A program made the translations under genes and the position numbers. Below, in pieces: positions 23,682-35,949 of a stretch of 64,000 nt of DNA. This DNA comes from Siphonodentalium dalli. Lineage: Eukaryota > Mollusca > Scaphopoda > Gadilida > Siphonodentaliidae. The stretch is taken from positions 209,051,934 through 209,115,933 of the forward strand of contig CP136063.1 of NCBI GenBank assembly GCA_032622095.1, in the 5' to 3' direction. How positions within the stretch are numbered: position 1 is the stretch's first letter; every line of letters starts with the position of its first letter. The notes under the pieces are model-generated. The model was not told the origin of the DNA. It did no database searches and saw only the letters and a program-made list of their open reading frames with translations.

Positions 23682-24332
23682 AGGCCAACTTAAAGTTCTA
23701 ATCCCTAATCACATTATATACAACATATTCTATTTTATACACCATTTGAAAGAGGAAGCTTCAAAACATTGTATTAGCAACTTATCCGTTCGAATAAACT
23801 GTGAACACATTTTTGTCGAGGTACTGACATGTATTCTGAGCTTAATTTTGATCTGGACTGTACTGCCAGTCTATTATTCTTATTGGAAGGGGAACAACTC
23901 TATCTCCTAGTTTTTAGTTTTATGCATTTTGGGTACATAAAGGTCTTGGGGTAAATCTGACAATCTCTATCACCTGGTGGATGCTACTAGGCCACAGCTT
24001 TTCTGTATTCTGGTGGAATATATCTATTTTTTATTTTATTTCATGCCAACAATTATCAATAACACTGACTCTGTATATAAATAATCTGCGACTTAAACTT
24101 TATGCAGTAATGCCCTAAATAATTGACTCCTCAACCACAGCAGAATTATGGGTAATTTTTCAGGATTTAGTCCAAAACATGGCTTGTTACCATTCATCGG
24201 AAAGTTCTCAGTGAGAGCATTCCAATGAATGGCAACAAGCCATATTTCAGACTAGTTCCTGAAAAATTACCCATAACTCTGCTGTGGTTAAGGAGTCGAT
24301 TATGTAGGGCATTACTGTAGGTGCATGGGCCT
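23682..24332. mobile_element. TTAA-flanked MITE (family of 741-1201) interrupted by a hairpin MITE
   Basis: The left end TTAA|AGGCCAACTTAAAG and interior match 741-1201 ('ACCATTTGAAAGAGGAAGCT', 'AACTTATCCG'). The right end ATGGGCCT|TTAA lies beyond the nested MITE at 24105-24317. Removing the nested MITE leaves about 435 bp, close to the 461 bp of the other copy. Confidence 0.8.
24105..24317. mobile_element. Tc1/mariner-type hairpin MITE (copy 3), nested
   Basis: CAGTAATGCCCTAAATAATT begins the element and the complement ends it, followed by TA; the left flank is TG, a likely mutation of TA. It sits inside the TTAA-flanked element 23682-24332. Confidence 0.9.
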
Positions 24333-24384
24333 TTAATTGATACTAAATCTGAATTTTTTTTATCAGAAACCAACAAGAGCAAAA

Positions 24385-25080
24385 TAGGCCTGAGGTAATT
24401 TCAACAAAGGGCCATAACTCAGGTGAAAATTGGCAGGCAGATCCCAAATTTGAACTTGACCTGTATTTTGTCCTAGTAAACCCACTGCCAAATTTAATTC
24501 TATTCAGTTCCGACTTACTAAAGTTATCATCTGGAAACGAAAAAAGTGAACAGACCAATAACATAATACATCCAAAAGGGCTTGCTGGTTGCTGACATAC
24601 ACCCATAGTGCCAAATTAAAACATAGGCAGGACGGAGCCCAAATGTCAAATAAATAATATAATAATTTCCAGATTAACAGAGAAGAACAACTCTAGAATG
24701 AAAAATGCAAACATTATCAATGGCACCTATTTTGAAAGCAGTCATGATGTTGAACCTGCATACCAAATTTCATTCTTATATAATAACCTATAGTAATGCC
24801 CTAAATAATCGACTCCTTAACCACAGCAGAATTATGGGTAATTTTTCAGGATTTAGTCGGAAATATGGCTTGTTGCCATTCATCGGAAAGCTCTCTGACA
24901 GAAAACCACATTTAAAAAAAAACAAAGAACAACTCTAGAATGGATAATGCGAATGATGTCATTGCCGTTCTATTGAAATTACTCCCGATGCTGAACAACC
25001 ATATCAAATTTCATTCAGATCTGATTACATATGGCTGAAATATATCTTCGGTGGGCTTCTAAAAGGTCGTACCTCAGGAA
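24385..25080. repeat. Mollusc-type repeats with a half-copy of the hairpin MITE
   Basis: Units with 'AAAGGGCCATAACTC', 'GAACTTGACCTGTATTTTG' and 'AACAACTCTAGAATG' recur. At 24791-24897 there is a left arm of the Tc1/mariner-type MITE (TAGTAATGCCCTAAATAATC onward, ending at GGAAAGCTCTCTGA) with no right arm, so it is a truncated or deleted copy. Confidence 0.75.
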
Positions 25081-25211
25081 AATCAAATTGTACAGGAGAA
25101 ACAAAAAACTATTCATCTCTGGAACTATAATTGGTGTCTACCAATAACTTTACACAATAACACTTTATATCACAGTTGTTATAATAGATACACGTAGCGT
25201 TAACATAAATG

Positions 25212-25400
25212 ATGGGGGGGCCTCAGTGTCTTAGAGGTACAACTCCAAGCTGTCTCACCCTCCAGAGCGATTAGGGTCCATTTAAATCACTGTTAGATTA
25301 GCCGTAAGTGTGCGGATTTCCTCCACCATTACAACTGGCAATGTCGTGATATGACCTTAGTTGCTGAAAGTGACATTAAACCCCAATCAGTCAATCAATT
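25212..25400 (+). repeat. tRNA-like SINE, molluscan type
   Basis: The head GGGGGCCTCAGTGTCTTAGA resembles a tRNA A-box region, and 'CGATTAGGGTCCA' is a degraded B-box. The body contains 'GTAAGTGTGCGGATTTCCTC' and the tail is 'TGACATTAAACCCCAATCAG' followed by TCAA repeats. SINEs with this tail type are common in molluscs as far as I recall. Pol III boxes are degenerate, so it is probably inactive. Confidence 0.65.
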
Positions 25401-25534
25401 AACACAGATGACTGAAGTGATCATAAATGTTAAATATGCAAAATTTCATAGCTATTAAATAAAGTTCACTAAACCAATTTCTTGGGAGATATCAGTCAGT
25501 GGGACTAACTTTTTTGAGATATCTTTATAATTAA

Positions 25535-26040
25535 CAAGAGCATTGCTAGGGTGTGGCAAAATACACCATTGTAATTCCAACTCCCCACCACTGTCATCAT
25601 CTCACGATTCATCTGACCCCCTCCTGTCTTCTACGTTCTCACCCTCCCTCTCTCTCTCTCGCTCTCCTTCTCTCTCCATGCCTCTTGCTATCCCTAGCAC
25701 TATCTTCTCCCTGTTTCCATCCCTAACTCAAACTTAATTATATATCTCCATTTGTCCTAAAAAAACATTATTTCTATCCTTTCCAGTCTGATCGATACCC
25801 CTCCCTCACTTGTTGGGGAAGTGGCATGTCACCAAAGAGGAGAAGACTTCATATAAGCCCTCGGGCTTGTTGTCTGATCCTCATTTCCATACACTATCTC
25901 TTCTATTTTTGCATATTTGTATCATCTGTATATTATGTTATTTTGGATTTGGAAATAAAAATATGTTTACACTAACAGAGGTCCAAAACCCTACTGAAAA
26001 CTAGAGGGCAGAACCCAAATTCGAACTTGACCTGTATCAT
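25535..26040. other. CT-rich tract and mollusc-type repeat fragment
   Basis: 25600-25690 is a pyrimidine-rich tract with TCTCTCTCTCGCTCTC. 25535-25560 ('GCATTGCTAGGGTGTGGCAA') resembles 53870-53895. No gene is seen. Confidence 0.5.
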
Positions 26041-26081
26041 CCGGAAATAAAAAAAAAACATACATATAAAAATTGACTCAC

Positions 26082-26333
26082 TTCCTTAGTGTAAATGGCT
26101 CTGGGTCAGGCTGTGGCGTCCAAGTATGGTCACTTTGTTTAATTGTGTCCACAGTGAACGACGCCGTCCTGCTGCTCAAATCATACGAGAAGGTTACCAA
26201 GTGCCATTTACCATCATTAATTTTTTGAGCAGTCATATAAGGAAAATCAACTGGTGGTTGAGTATGAAGTCTAGCTTTTTCGTCATCGATCGTGAAAGCA
26301 AGATATTCAATGCCAGTGATTGAATTGCTGAAT
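26082..26333 (-). CDS. Host gene exon: central part of LamG/pentraxin-like domain
   Basis: The acceptor is TTTTTTTCAG and the donor is AAGGAA|GTGAGTC; 252 bp, phase 2-2. The peptide contains INDGKWHLVTFSYD, a clear LamG-type 'dGkWHhVa.tyd' signature, preceded by EYLAFTIDDEKARLHTQPP. Codon phases join exactly to 51263-51104 upstream (24.8-kb intron) and to 23617-23346 downstream (2.5-kb intron). Confidence 0.88.
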
Positions 26334-26407
26334 CTGAAAAAAACAAATTCATAATTTAAATTCTTTTTTTATTGAATACTAGCAGGTTAAGTAATCAAAA
26401 CATTTAA

Positions 26408-26611
26408 ATGTTCCATGATTGGAGTTTCATGAAATTTTGCGAAAGCCCTGTGCCATGCATTCTCTTATATATGCGAGTATCCCATAGGGTGCCTCGCATA
26501 TATAAGAGAATGCATTGGCTTAACAATATTTACCTTGACTCACATATATAAGAGAATGTACTGGCACATGATCTTTAATGCTGCACCAGCGCAGCTCCCA
26601 TCATGAAAGGG
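26408..26611. mobile_element. Double-hairpin piggyBac-like MITE (copy 5, partly deleted)
   Basis: The left end ATGTTCCATGATTGGAG is degenerate after TTAA (26404-26407). The right end is TCATGAAAGG|GTTA. The first palindrome is complete, while the second has lost its left arm. Confidence 0.75.
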
Positions 26612-26930
26612 TTAGTATGTTTTGCATCTATTAACAAACTTTTGTGAAAAATAATCTAGCTGCATAGTTCGGTATTCGTTATCAATGGCTGTCTTACTGT
26701 CCACCCATCACATATATTTGTTCAACGCCGAGCCCACAGCAAATTACCATTTTTGGCTGATGATTTCTAAGTTCACCACACCTGTTAGTTTTAACATATT
26801 TTATCAGGAAAAGCTAAAGGGATCGAAGCTCAAGTTTTTTAATAACTCAGAAACACCTCTCTCCCAACTCTTCAAAGTGTTGGTTTCATAGATTAAAAAT
26901 CCAATGGAATAGTACATGCCGATATTTTGA

Positions 26931-26993
26931 GTAAGTGACTCAGTCACAACACTGTTCATGAGTAAGTGACTCAGTCACAACACTGTTCACCTT
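26931..26993. repeat. Two-copy ~31-bp duplication containing a palindrome
   Basis: ATGAGTAAGTGACTCAGTCAC then AACACTGTTC occurs twice back to back. GTGACTCAGTCAC is palindromic. Confidence 0.8.
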
Positions 26994-27041
26994 GGAATTA
27001 CCAAGTCTGAGAAGTTCCTCAAACTCTCCAAATGATTACTA

Positions 27042-27798
27042 GGGGTGCCACGATTAATCGTATAATCGATGAACCATTGATAAAGCTGATAATCGATTAC
27101 CATTTCCGTCGTCGCTTAATCTCCGTTATTTATTTTGAACGTCGGAAAGCGCCGGGTATTATTGAATACCGTGTTTGTTTTACAGTTTAATCTACAACCG
27201 AAGGTTTAACAACCTTTGATCGTGCATCAGAGAGATTCCGACAACATGAGTATACTTAGATGTTACTAGTACAGGCTATCACTTATCGTGTGGTGACTGC
27301 TGAATGAAACTCACTACTATCAATTATTTAACTTGTTCTGAGTACTGAAATTTCTGGGTGGGGGGGGGGGGCACCTTTGTGATTGTTATCCACACTCTGG
27401 AAGTTTGCTGAAACTTATAGTTTCTATAACATTAGATTCCTTTTTTTAGGAACCACCGGCGGTCCGTCATGCATTCCTACTTTTATATTGTTTGTATGTT
27501 TGGCTATTCATAACACTGAAATTAATGGCTACGTTCGTTCTAATGAACTCACAATTATTATGACCATGACATCGCCAAGAAATGTGCTGGTATTGAATAC
27601 ATTGTGCTCATTATCGGTGGTTTATGGTGCACATTATTAACATAAAAATTATATCAGCCAAGTTTTTTAACCAACACCCAGCCAATAGGCCATATTACGG
27701 AATACTTCCACTGTCATTGATATTAGGTGCGATTAAGCGATTATAATCAATTATTGACAACCGATTATCGATTATCAAAATCGATAATCGTGGCACCT
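27042..27798. mobile_element. hAT-like element with GGGGTGCCACGATTAATCG ends
   Basis: The left end AGGGGTGCCACGATTAATCG and right end CGATAATCGTGGCACCT are inverted. CAAATGATTAC is present directly outside both ends as an 11-bp direct repeat, so a target duplication of 8 bp or longer is present. Subterminal 'ATCGATTA' words recur. The interior has short open frames only. Confidence 0.75.
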
Positions 27799-27964
27799 CA
27801 AATGATTACCATTTCTTATAATGTTTATTACCCAAAATGAGGGACATGGTTGTCAACAAAAAAACGACATAAAATTATAGCATAACTTTTGTCTCTTGGC
27901 CTTCTTCAGTACTTGTATTTCTAAATGTAAAATATATTGCTGTTACACACTTAACTATACAGAT

Positions 27965-28290
27965 GATAATCAAGCCTGAGTTTAGTGTGCCTGTCATTTG
28001 CAGAATGAGGTCCCCAGAGGGTGAATTTAGTGACACTACCCCTCAAAGCAGGCTAACATCACCAAATTCACACTCTTGGAACCTCATTCTGCATGGCCTT
28101 ATCTGTATACTATAGGAGACATATAGACTCAGATTGAAGTTACCAAATGGTGAATATTGTGATGTACACACATTGGGAACCTTGATTAAGCAATGTGTCA
28201 TCTGCCAATTTGGAGATATGAATATAGAGTATAATAGGAGATGGTTCCATAAATGGCTGGGTTTAGTGTCCAGTACCCCTTTAAATCAAC
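27965..28290. mobile_element. Palindromic 'AGGTCCCCAGAGGGTGAAT' family copy
   Basis: It begins AAGCCTGAGTTTAGTGTGCC and ends near GGCTGGGTTTAGTGTCC. The internal palindrome of GAGGTCCCCAGAGGGTGAAT against ATTCACACTCTTGGAACCTC is visible. Confidence 0.65.
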
Positions 28291-28304
28291 ATTGTTTAAA
28301 CAAT

Positions 28305-28800
28305 GGAATAATATAAAGTTATTATACAATGCTGTGTACAGTATGTGTTTTCTTGTACGAGTCCAGGTTGTGATGAAAAGTCATATTGGACGAGACACGC
28401 AGTGTCGAGTCCAATATGACTTTTCACCACAACCTGGACGAGTATAATTTTTATTATCCATTTTTATTATCCATCTGTACATTTATTCAAATTTTGGGAA
28501 TAAAACTTTTGTGGTTATTTTTGGTATTTGTCGGCACTTAATTATCTATAAAAGCCTGTGATCATCAGAAAGCATGATTTGGAACAGGAAACGCGGAAAT
28601 GAAAAAAAAACTCAATGCGGAAGTGAAACGTCTGCTAAATCCACCAGTGTTGCACACAAATCACAATTTCACTGATTCATTTCGCAATAGAGTTAATTCG
28701 TGACATCACAAAGTCCCGATAAAAAAGTCATATTGCACACTTGGGAGTCCAATATGACATTCGGGAGTCCAATATGACTTTTTCCCAGTTTATCGCGTGG
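28305..28800. repeat. Dispersed repeat with hairpins, inverted relative at 48770-48985
   Basis: 28355-28432 is a hairpin: GTCCAGGTTGTGATGAAAAG with its complement around ACACGCAGTGT. 28650-28760 shares 'CACAATTTCACTGATTCATT', 'AATAGAGTTAATTCGTGACA' and 'GTCATATTG' with the reverse complement of 48770-48985. Confidence 0.7.
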
Positions 28801-29744
28801 CGGCTTTTGCCCAATCAGAAATAGTGTTAGTTAAGGGATGGATAACAATGTCCTTTAAATATAGCTTGATTAGTTATAATGTATAACTGTATTAGTCCAG
28901 GCACATTACTCTCAGGTGCCAAATAAATGTGCCAGCACGTTTATTAATTTGGAGAAAAAATACACACCATCACACTTATTGTGACCAATCACGTTTATTA
29001 TTTTATTTGGGGGTAAATCCATCATATAATGTGACATTTATTCTTTTTTTGGGTGATAAACAAACGAATATAACAATGGAACGAATCACGAGTGTGCTAA
29101 TGTCAATACTAGAAGTCACAAACCACTATATAAAACTGTTTTTGGTTGGCTGAGATGCGACATCGCTTCGATATAAAACCTATTTTGAGAGTCACGGTTC
29201 GCCCAATCTTTTACTTCGTCTACTTTCGGTTTGTGATAAAGTGCAAAACGTGAACTGGGCCGAGTTCACGGGACCCGTAACGATAGAAAAGCTGGCCCAA
29301 TATTCGATGACAGTTTGCGAGCCTACTGTTATTTATGCCGATATCTTTTACAATTAGGCCTACGGTACATAATTTATAACTTGTTACTCGTATTACTTTT
29401 AGACAAATTTAACTCTCGATTCATGATTTATTTATCTGGTGTTTTAAGACGAAAATAGACAACGTATTTATAGATACATAAATACGGCGAAATCTTGGTC
29501 AATCATTTCCGTCTGCATTTACTTTCGGGTTGTATTTTACTTGCATTTTTCGAAAACTCGTTCTCAGTACAGGTAATTTTTCTGAGAGTCCATTATTCCG
29601 AGGTCATAAGCATCATTTTCATTAACACATTAATGCTACATGTGTATCACACTATCAACTAATTAATTATTTATTAAGTATGGCTAATCCCCATTATACA
29701 AAGTGGTAAAATGGTATGTAATTTAGGCTATTTCTGTTATGTTT

Positions 29745-29905
29745 GTTTGATTCATTATTCCGATCCCAAATTATCAGCGACATGGGAATTTACTAGTATT
29801 CTAAGCCATATAGAAGGTATCGGAATATTGAAATAGTCGGAATTATGAACCCTCATGGAAAAGCGGAATAATGAACCCTCAGAATAATTAACCATCGGAA
29901 TAATG
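29745..29905. repeat. Short motif array, 'CGGAATAATGAACC'
   Basis: CGGAATAATGAACCCTC and close variants (CGGAATTATGAACCCTC, CAGAATAATTAACCATC, CGGAATAATGAACCATA) recur about every 22-30 bases, ending ATATATACCCGAAGGCCTCC. Confidence 0.7.
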
Positions 29906-30139
29906 AACCATATATACCCGAAGGCCTCCCAACCTACAAGAAGAGAAAAAAGAGTCATGTGCAGTGTGTACTGTAGAATACAACAATCAACATGTAACAC
30001 AATCTATGCCAACTATATATCATATGAGTAATATGTAATTGCACGCATGGTCATACATAATGTATGAATGGGGTAAACAAGATAGTGAAGATACATGATG
30101 CATAATACCTAAATGTCACTTCCTCCACACAGGTACAGA

Positions 30140-33100
30140 CCTTCTCAAAAGAAATGGCCCTCCCGACCGCGTTACGACCGCGTTGGAGTAACGTTACGAC
30201 CACGTTGATCCAACGCGGTCATAACGTAACTCCAACGCGGTCATGATTTTTTCTCAACGCGGTCGAGGAAACCGTCAACGCAACATAACATAACGCGGTC
30301 GGCATGACCACCAACGCAACAAACGCTGTCGAGATAACCGTCAACGCAACAAACGAGGTCGGGAGAATAGCTTATCAACTGTAATAATAATTATTGAATA
30401 ACATTGTAAACAAGACCTTTGAGACATGAACTCATTTTATTAAAAAAACATTAAATTGAAAAGAGAAAATGAACGGCCACCAATTTTAGTTTCATACAAT
30501 TTTCTGATAGGAAACAGAACGAAGTGTTGTAGGAAACAGAACGAAGTGTTGTAATCAATCGAGATGGTGACCGTGTGTTTGGCTTGGGTGATGCATGATT
30601 TATTGGTGATGTTTTACATTTACATTTAGAATTTTTCTGGAAAAAAAATAATAAATAAATGCAGGTCACATCGATCGCGCTGCACGAATTAATAGAGATG
30701 CAATTGAGATTTCTAACAAACAAAAAACTTTGAGTTCACGTCGCAATGTACATGTACGTGTATTCTTTGAATATTTAATATTCAGCGTCACCTCCTAATA
30801 AAGGTCAATAACCTGTACGCCAAGGGTCCGATTTCATTTGAAATCTTCGTGAGGGTACGATAAAACACACATCTACATTTACACGCACGTTCGTAATTGA
30901 CACATGGATATACATGTACAGTGATGCAAATAATTTAGAATATTAATTATCCATGTGTTGTGAAATACATGTAAAACAAACAGCGCTCAGATTTGGTTAC
31001 CAGTGATTTGTCACTTTAACCAACAGGCCGCGGATCAAAAGCATGCAGCGAATGATTGACAGCGGTGTCAATAGACGCAAATACAATACGGGGCATGTCT
31101 TCGGTAAAGTTGAAAGTGATACCGTGTGACTCAAACGGAATTCTCGATTGAAAACGTGCTGTCATAACTTCGACGGTTTTGATTGGCTAGTGACCACTCG
31201 ATGAAGTCTTGTTCAGGTGTTACTTAATTCATTGATGATGAAATAACGAAATCATTTGTATTCAATGGTGCTTCGAAGAGACCAACAATGTATAATCCGC
31301 TATTGTGTAGGCAAGCATATGATAAATATTAACTTTCTTTTTACTGTAGGATATATAAGTTGAATAATTTTGTTAAATTCTGTTTTTTTTTCACCGGAAT
31401 TAAATCACTGCAATTCAATTATTTATTTGTCTTCATCAAATATTTGAAAACAATGTACAATGTATATTTGAAGATCCAAGCGCCGTCCGACGCAGTAGAT
31501 ACCAAATTAGACAAAATAGTTTTTTTCTAGATTTCCGGGTTATAAAAGAAAACTTTAATATAGTCACCATCAATTATTATGTCACAGAAATCGCAAAAAA
31601 AACACACAAATGTCCACCGTTTTATTATCGATCTATATTTACATACGTTTGTGGTTTTACATTGAAAACGAGTACAAACTATCATAATTTAAACGCTCTT
31701 TATTACATACCACATTTCGGTGTAAACATGGACGCTCTTTATTAGAAGCGATAATTTGAATTTTTTTGCAAGACTGACAACAAGTGAGTTAAATGTATTC
31801 TCTTGAAAGCCGATATCTAGTCATCAAAACCTCATATAATAAAAAGTTCTTTTGCACATATATTTACAGTATTCTCCGAAATTCGTTATCATTTCTACCG
31901 ACAAGTACATCGTAAAATATTAACAATTCAAATCACAAGTCTACAGTCGACACATAATGGCTTACCCATTTGATTTCAAACGCCGATGCCGGACAAAATA
32001 TATACGGTAATTTAATGTCCCGCTAAAAAAAAAACACACACACACCACCACCAGATAATTTTCTGTAACTCCACCCATATTTGAAAATTGATTGATATGT
32101 GTACATGCATTATGTAAAAATCAGCATGACCGTCAACGCAACAAACGCGGTCAAGTTAACCGTCAACGCAACAAACGCAGTCGAGATAACCGTCAACGAA
32201 ATGGAATGTTTCCAAAATAATACAATGTTGTTTGCGTGACGAGAGTAATGCATTCTGATTAGTGTTAAATGTTGTACATATAGGCCCACATTTAGATTTT
32301 TCCGGGAAAAAAACTAATAAATAAATGTAGATCACATTGATCACAACACGGTCGAGTAAACCGTCACGCAACAAACGCAGTGGAGATAACCATCAACGAA
32401 ATGGAACGTTTCAAAAATAATACAATGTTGTTAACGTGATGGGAGTAATGCATGATAGATTTGTGTTAAAATGTTTTACATATTGGCCCACATTTAGATT
32501 TTATCCGGGAAAAAATAATAAATTAATGTAAATCACGTTGATCGCGCTGCACGAATTAATGGAAACGTAATCGAGACTGCTAACAAACAAAACATATTGA
32601 TGTCACGTCGCTATGTACATGTACACGTATGTGTGTTATTTGAATATTTAATATTCAGCATCATATCCGATTAAATGTCAATTACCTGTACGTTCATGTA
32701 TAGACCAAGGGTATTGTGTCAGTTCCGATGTCGGCCGAAACTGTATGAAACAATAAAGCGCGTTTATATACGCCATAAACAAACGTCATTGAAAATTCCA
32801 GAAATGTTCACGACGCTCGTTATGTATACCACCATACACGTGCATGTACATGTAGCATTAAATAAACCAATAATCATTATAAAATAACACGATTTGTGAT
32901 TTATGTCGAAGAATACCATGACTTGATTATTCGGACTTTCATTAGCCTCTCGTCGGCAGTTCGTAGAATATTATCCAGATATCCTTTAATACAAGGAAAC
33001 CATAACTTCCCCATCGCGAACCTCTATTGGACCACGCACGCTGCTGAATGGTGACATTGTCTCGTTCTTTGAAGTTATTATTAAATTTAGATCAAAGGAA

Positions 33101-34503
33101 TTTCTGCAAGATATTTTTATACCATGTACTAGTAGCAACTTTGTGAAGATGACTCCTCCTACCAGCTTGTATTCTGTATTGATTGACTGTGATTCAAACA
33201 CAGAATTCTCGACTGGACATGTGCAAGCATAACTTTGTCTATTTTGATTGGCTAGCCGGACATCGTGTGCCACAATGATCACTCAATGAGGCCGTGTCGC
33301 TTTCATGATGATGAATTAAACTTACTCAACGTGGCTTCGAAGAGACGTTACATGTTTCAGTAATTGTCCACTATTGTATTGACAAGCATACATGTGTGGT
33401 AAATATTAACTTACTTTTTACCGTAGTATATATAAGTTTAATAATTCAGTTAAATTCTGTTTTTCTCACCAGAATTAAATCACTGCAATTCAGTTTATTT
33501 ATGTGTCCTCATCAGGCCTGGCATTCTCAGAAATCTAGGAGAGCTAAAAATCGCCCTCCTGAAAAGGTCTAGGAGGGCTATTATTTGTGCCGAGCACAGG
33601 AGGGCGAAAATGTTTGCCAAATGATTAAATCAGACATAGTAAATATTCCACTCCACATGTACAGTATTGATAAAAATAAAGTACATGTCAGTATTAAACT
33701 ATTACAATAATTGCTGAGTTTGTTGTTTTCATTACACAAAATATTTTAATATTAAATAACAAGATATGTTGTTACTTTAGCTAGTAATGTATTTAGTAAC
33801 AATTCAGACAACTATTCTTTTTACATTTAAGTATTAACAAGTTCTAACAATGCCTCAATGATGCCTGACATTATATAGCACTGTCCAGTTGCGTGGGAGG
33901 CATGACGCAATACTTCAAAGTGACATAACTCTGAACGGTGTGTCTATTTCACAGAGGCACGTGCTTCCGGTGGAAATGTTGCTACAACGTAATCAATATC
34001 GCTTGTACCTTTCGCCAGGGAGTCGGAATGCGGCTCATAGATCAAAGGTCCCATACCGACATCGTTTAACACTTCGTTGCCGACTCTGTTAGTACATAGA
34101 TCATTACTTACACCCGGGTCCTGGAGAGTGATGTTTTGCCATTTGGGAGGGCGTTATTTCGTTCGCCTGGATTATTTTCAGGCGGGCGGTAGGCTAGCGA
34201 TTTTATCGCTCGCCTCAGAATGCCAGGCCTGCCTCATCAAATATTTAAAAACAAAACATATACATTTGTAAACGTGTGTGCGACTGTGCGTTGATCCTTA
34301 GCGCAACGTGTTTAACATAAACGCGGTCTGCGTTAAACTTCAATGCAGTCTGCGTTAAACTTCAACACGGTCCGTTGATTTTCAACGCGGTCGTAACGTA
34401 TCACCAACGCGTTATCAACGCAAAAACCACATTACGTTGGCGTTACGAGCGCGTTATAACCACGTTGAGGACCGCGTTAAAAGGGCCACTTATTTTAAGA
34501 AGG
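30140..34503. mobile_element. Unclassified TIR element built on AACGCGGTC subterminal repeats
   Basis: The ends CCTTCTCAAAAGAAATGGCC and the complement of the right end (CCTTCTTAAAATAAGTGGCC) match. Inside both ends are many copies of AACGCGGTC in both orientations (30170-30370, 34290-34480), and internal arrays of 'CAACGCAACAAACGCGGTC' occur at 32125-32190 and 32340-32400. 30560-30800 and 31230-31440 are repeated as 32440-32720 and 33280-33500 plus 34238-34265, so the interior carries a partial duplication. No coding frame is recognised. A target duplication is not obvious. Confidence 0.7.
33513..34231. mobile_element. hAT-like element (CAGGCCTGGCATTCT ends) nested in 30140-34503
   Basis: CAGGCCTGGCATTCT and its complement are the ends. 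CCTCAT lies outside both ends (33507-33512, 34232-34237). The related sequence at 31425-31445 (CTTCATCAAATATTTG) acts as an empty site, confirming the insertion point. Interior words GGAGGGC and GGCGGG resemble the other CAGGCCT elements. Confidence 0.8.
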
Positions 34504-34699
34504 TGTGTATGATTCCCTGTACTATATAAATGTACACATAAGCCTTTATGGCTCGAGTTTTAAGCATACTACCATGAAAAGTAAAATCCGTAACCTAGCA
34601 CATTTATTGTGCACCAGCACTATTATTCTTTTTTTGGTAAAAATGTCACCCAGCACTTTTATTTGGCCAGCACTTTTATTTGGCACAGGTCTGAGAGTA

Positions 34700-35165
34700 G
34701 ACGTGGAAGGGGAAAATTAAAGAAGCAAATTGGGGAAAGCTGATACCATTGCGGACGCGACACGAAAATTCCCCTAAAATCCGAGTTGAGATTTCTGAGT
34801 TAACCTTTTTTTCCAAATAAAAAAACAAACTTTTATATTTTTCACAATCATGGGAATAATGGGATGCTTTAACAATTTTTCAGCCGAAACATATATAAAA
34901 TGTACTCAATATTGTTCAATACACAATTCTCGAACCAGAGATACAAATTCAACGGGGGGATTTTAATGAATTTCGCAGATATGGATAAAAATAACTTAAT
35001 GACCCCAAAAAATGACGAGTTTTTCAGACAAACTCTCGTAGTCGATGTCAAATATCTCGGGCTACTCATTACGTAGGCACGACCAATTTGTTTTAAAAAC
35101 TGCACAGACATCACTCCTTCAATATAATATGCGGAATTAGCGACTATACCTATGATAAGTGCATG
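34700..35165. other. No feature seen
   Basis: AT-rich DNA. The minus-strand frame at 35114-34869 has no recognisable motif. Confidence 0.4.
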
Positions 35166-35169
35166 GCCA

Positions 35170-35930
35170 ACACTTGTAAAAACATAACTCTACCCCCTAA
35201 ACTGGCTCTCGACACATTTTGCTCTTCCGCTAGTCCAAGCAGTTGTTGTAGAAAACACCACAACTGTGAAAAAGGTGATAAAAGCATGAAACTTGGCACA
35301 TATGTTCCTTATACGCTACTTTTCATTTTCACATGTGGCGACATTCGCGACAGGCTCTTCTTAGCAACGGTTGCTAGGCAACTACCCGGCATCAAATTAA
35401 TGCATATGACTGATATTATGTGAATTCTAACAAACTAATCTACGTCGTGTAGCATTTTTATGGTGAAAATAATTGTTGTCAGTTTTGACCTGACTGACAA
35501 ACTGTAATATTTCTTACTTACAGTGGCTGACGGTTGCTAGGGACACACCCAAAATCTAAAAATGCACATATGACTGATATTATGGTTGCTTTAACAAACT
35601 AAACTACACCAAATAGCACTTTTATGTTGAAAACAATTATAATAGTTGTTGTTAGTGTTGAGCTGGCTGAAAACAATACCATATAATTCTTACTTATATG
35701 AGTGGTAAGTGTTGCCAGGGTCATACCCGAAATACAAAAAAATGCACTGATATTATGGCAGTTTTAACTAAACTCGTTTTTTATTGTGTTAGTGTGAGCC
35801 TAACCAGAATGTGCTACAAATTTAGTTTCCATATGGGTACAATTATCCGTTATGCTCCATCATTTCAGATATCGGGAATTCAAAGTGAGAGTTGAAAAGT
35901 CGTTGCTTATATTTAATATGAGGCATGACC
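35170..35930 (+). repeat. Left arm of a ~750-bp inverted repeat pair (partner 47640-48425)
   Basis: The outer edge (CTACCCCCTAAA, 35191) and the following sequence match the reverse complement of 48425-47640. Matching words include 'TTAGCAACGGTTGCTAGGCA', 'TATGACTGATATTATG', 'TTTTAACAAACTAAACTAC' and 'GGTTGCTAGGGACA'. The inner part consists of about three diverged units of ~170 bp. With its partner it delimits a 13.3-kb block. Confidence 0.85.
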
Positions 35931-35949
35931 ATAATAGTTATATAAGCCA

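Larger units (their letters stand above)
28909..34697. mobile_element. Large TIR element (5.8 kb), CTCTCAG ends, TA-flanked; carries nested elements
   Basis: The left end CTCTCAGGTGCCAAATAAAT and the complement of the right end (CTCTCAGACCTGTGCCAAAT) match with a small indel. TA flanks both (28907-28908, 34698-34699). 'GTGCCAGCAC' and 'TTTATTTGG' words repeat at both ends. The small element 18247-18420 shares the ends. It encloses 30140-34503. No transposase frame remains. Confidence 0.6.
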
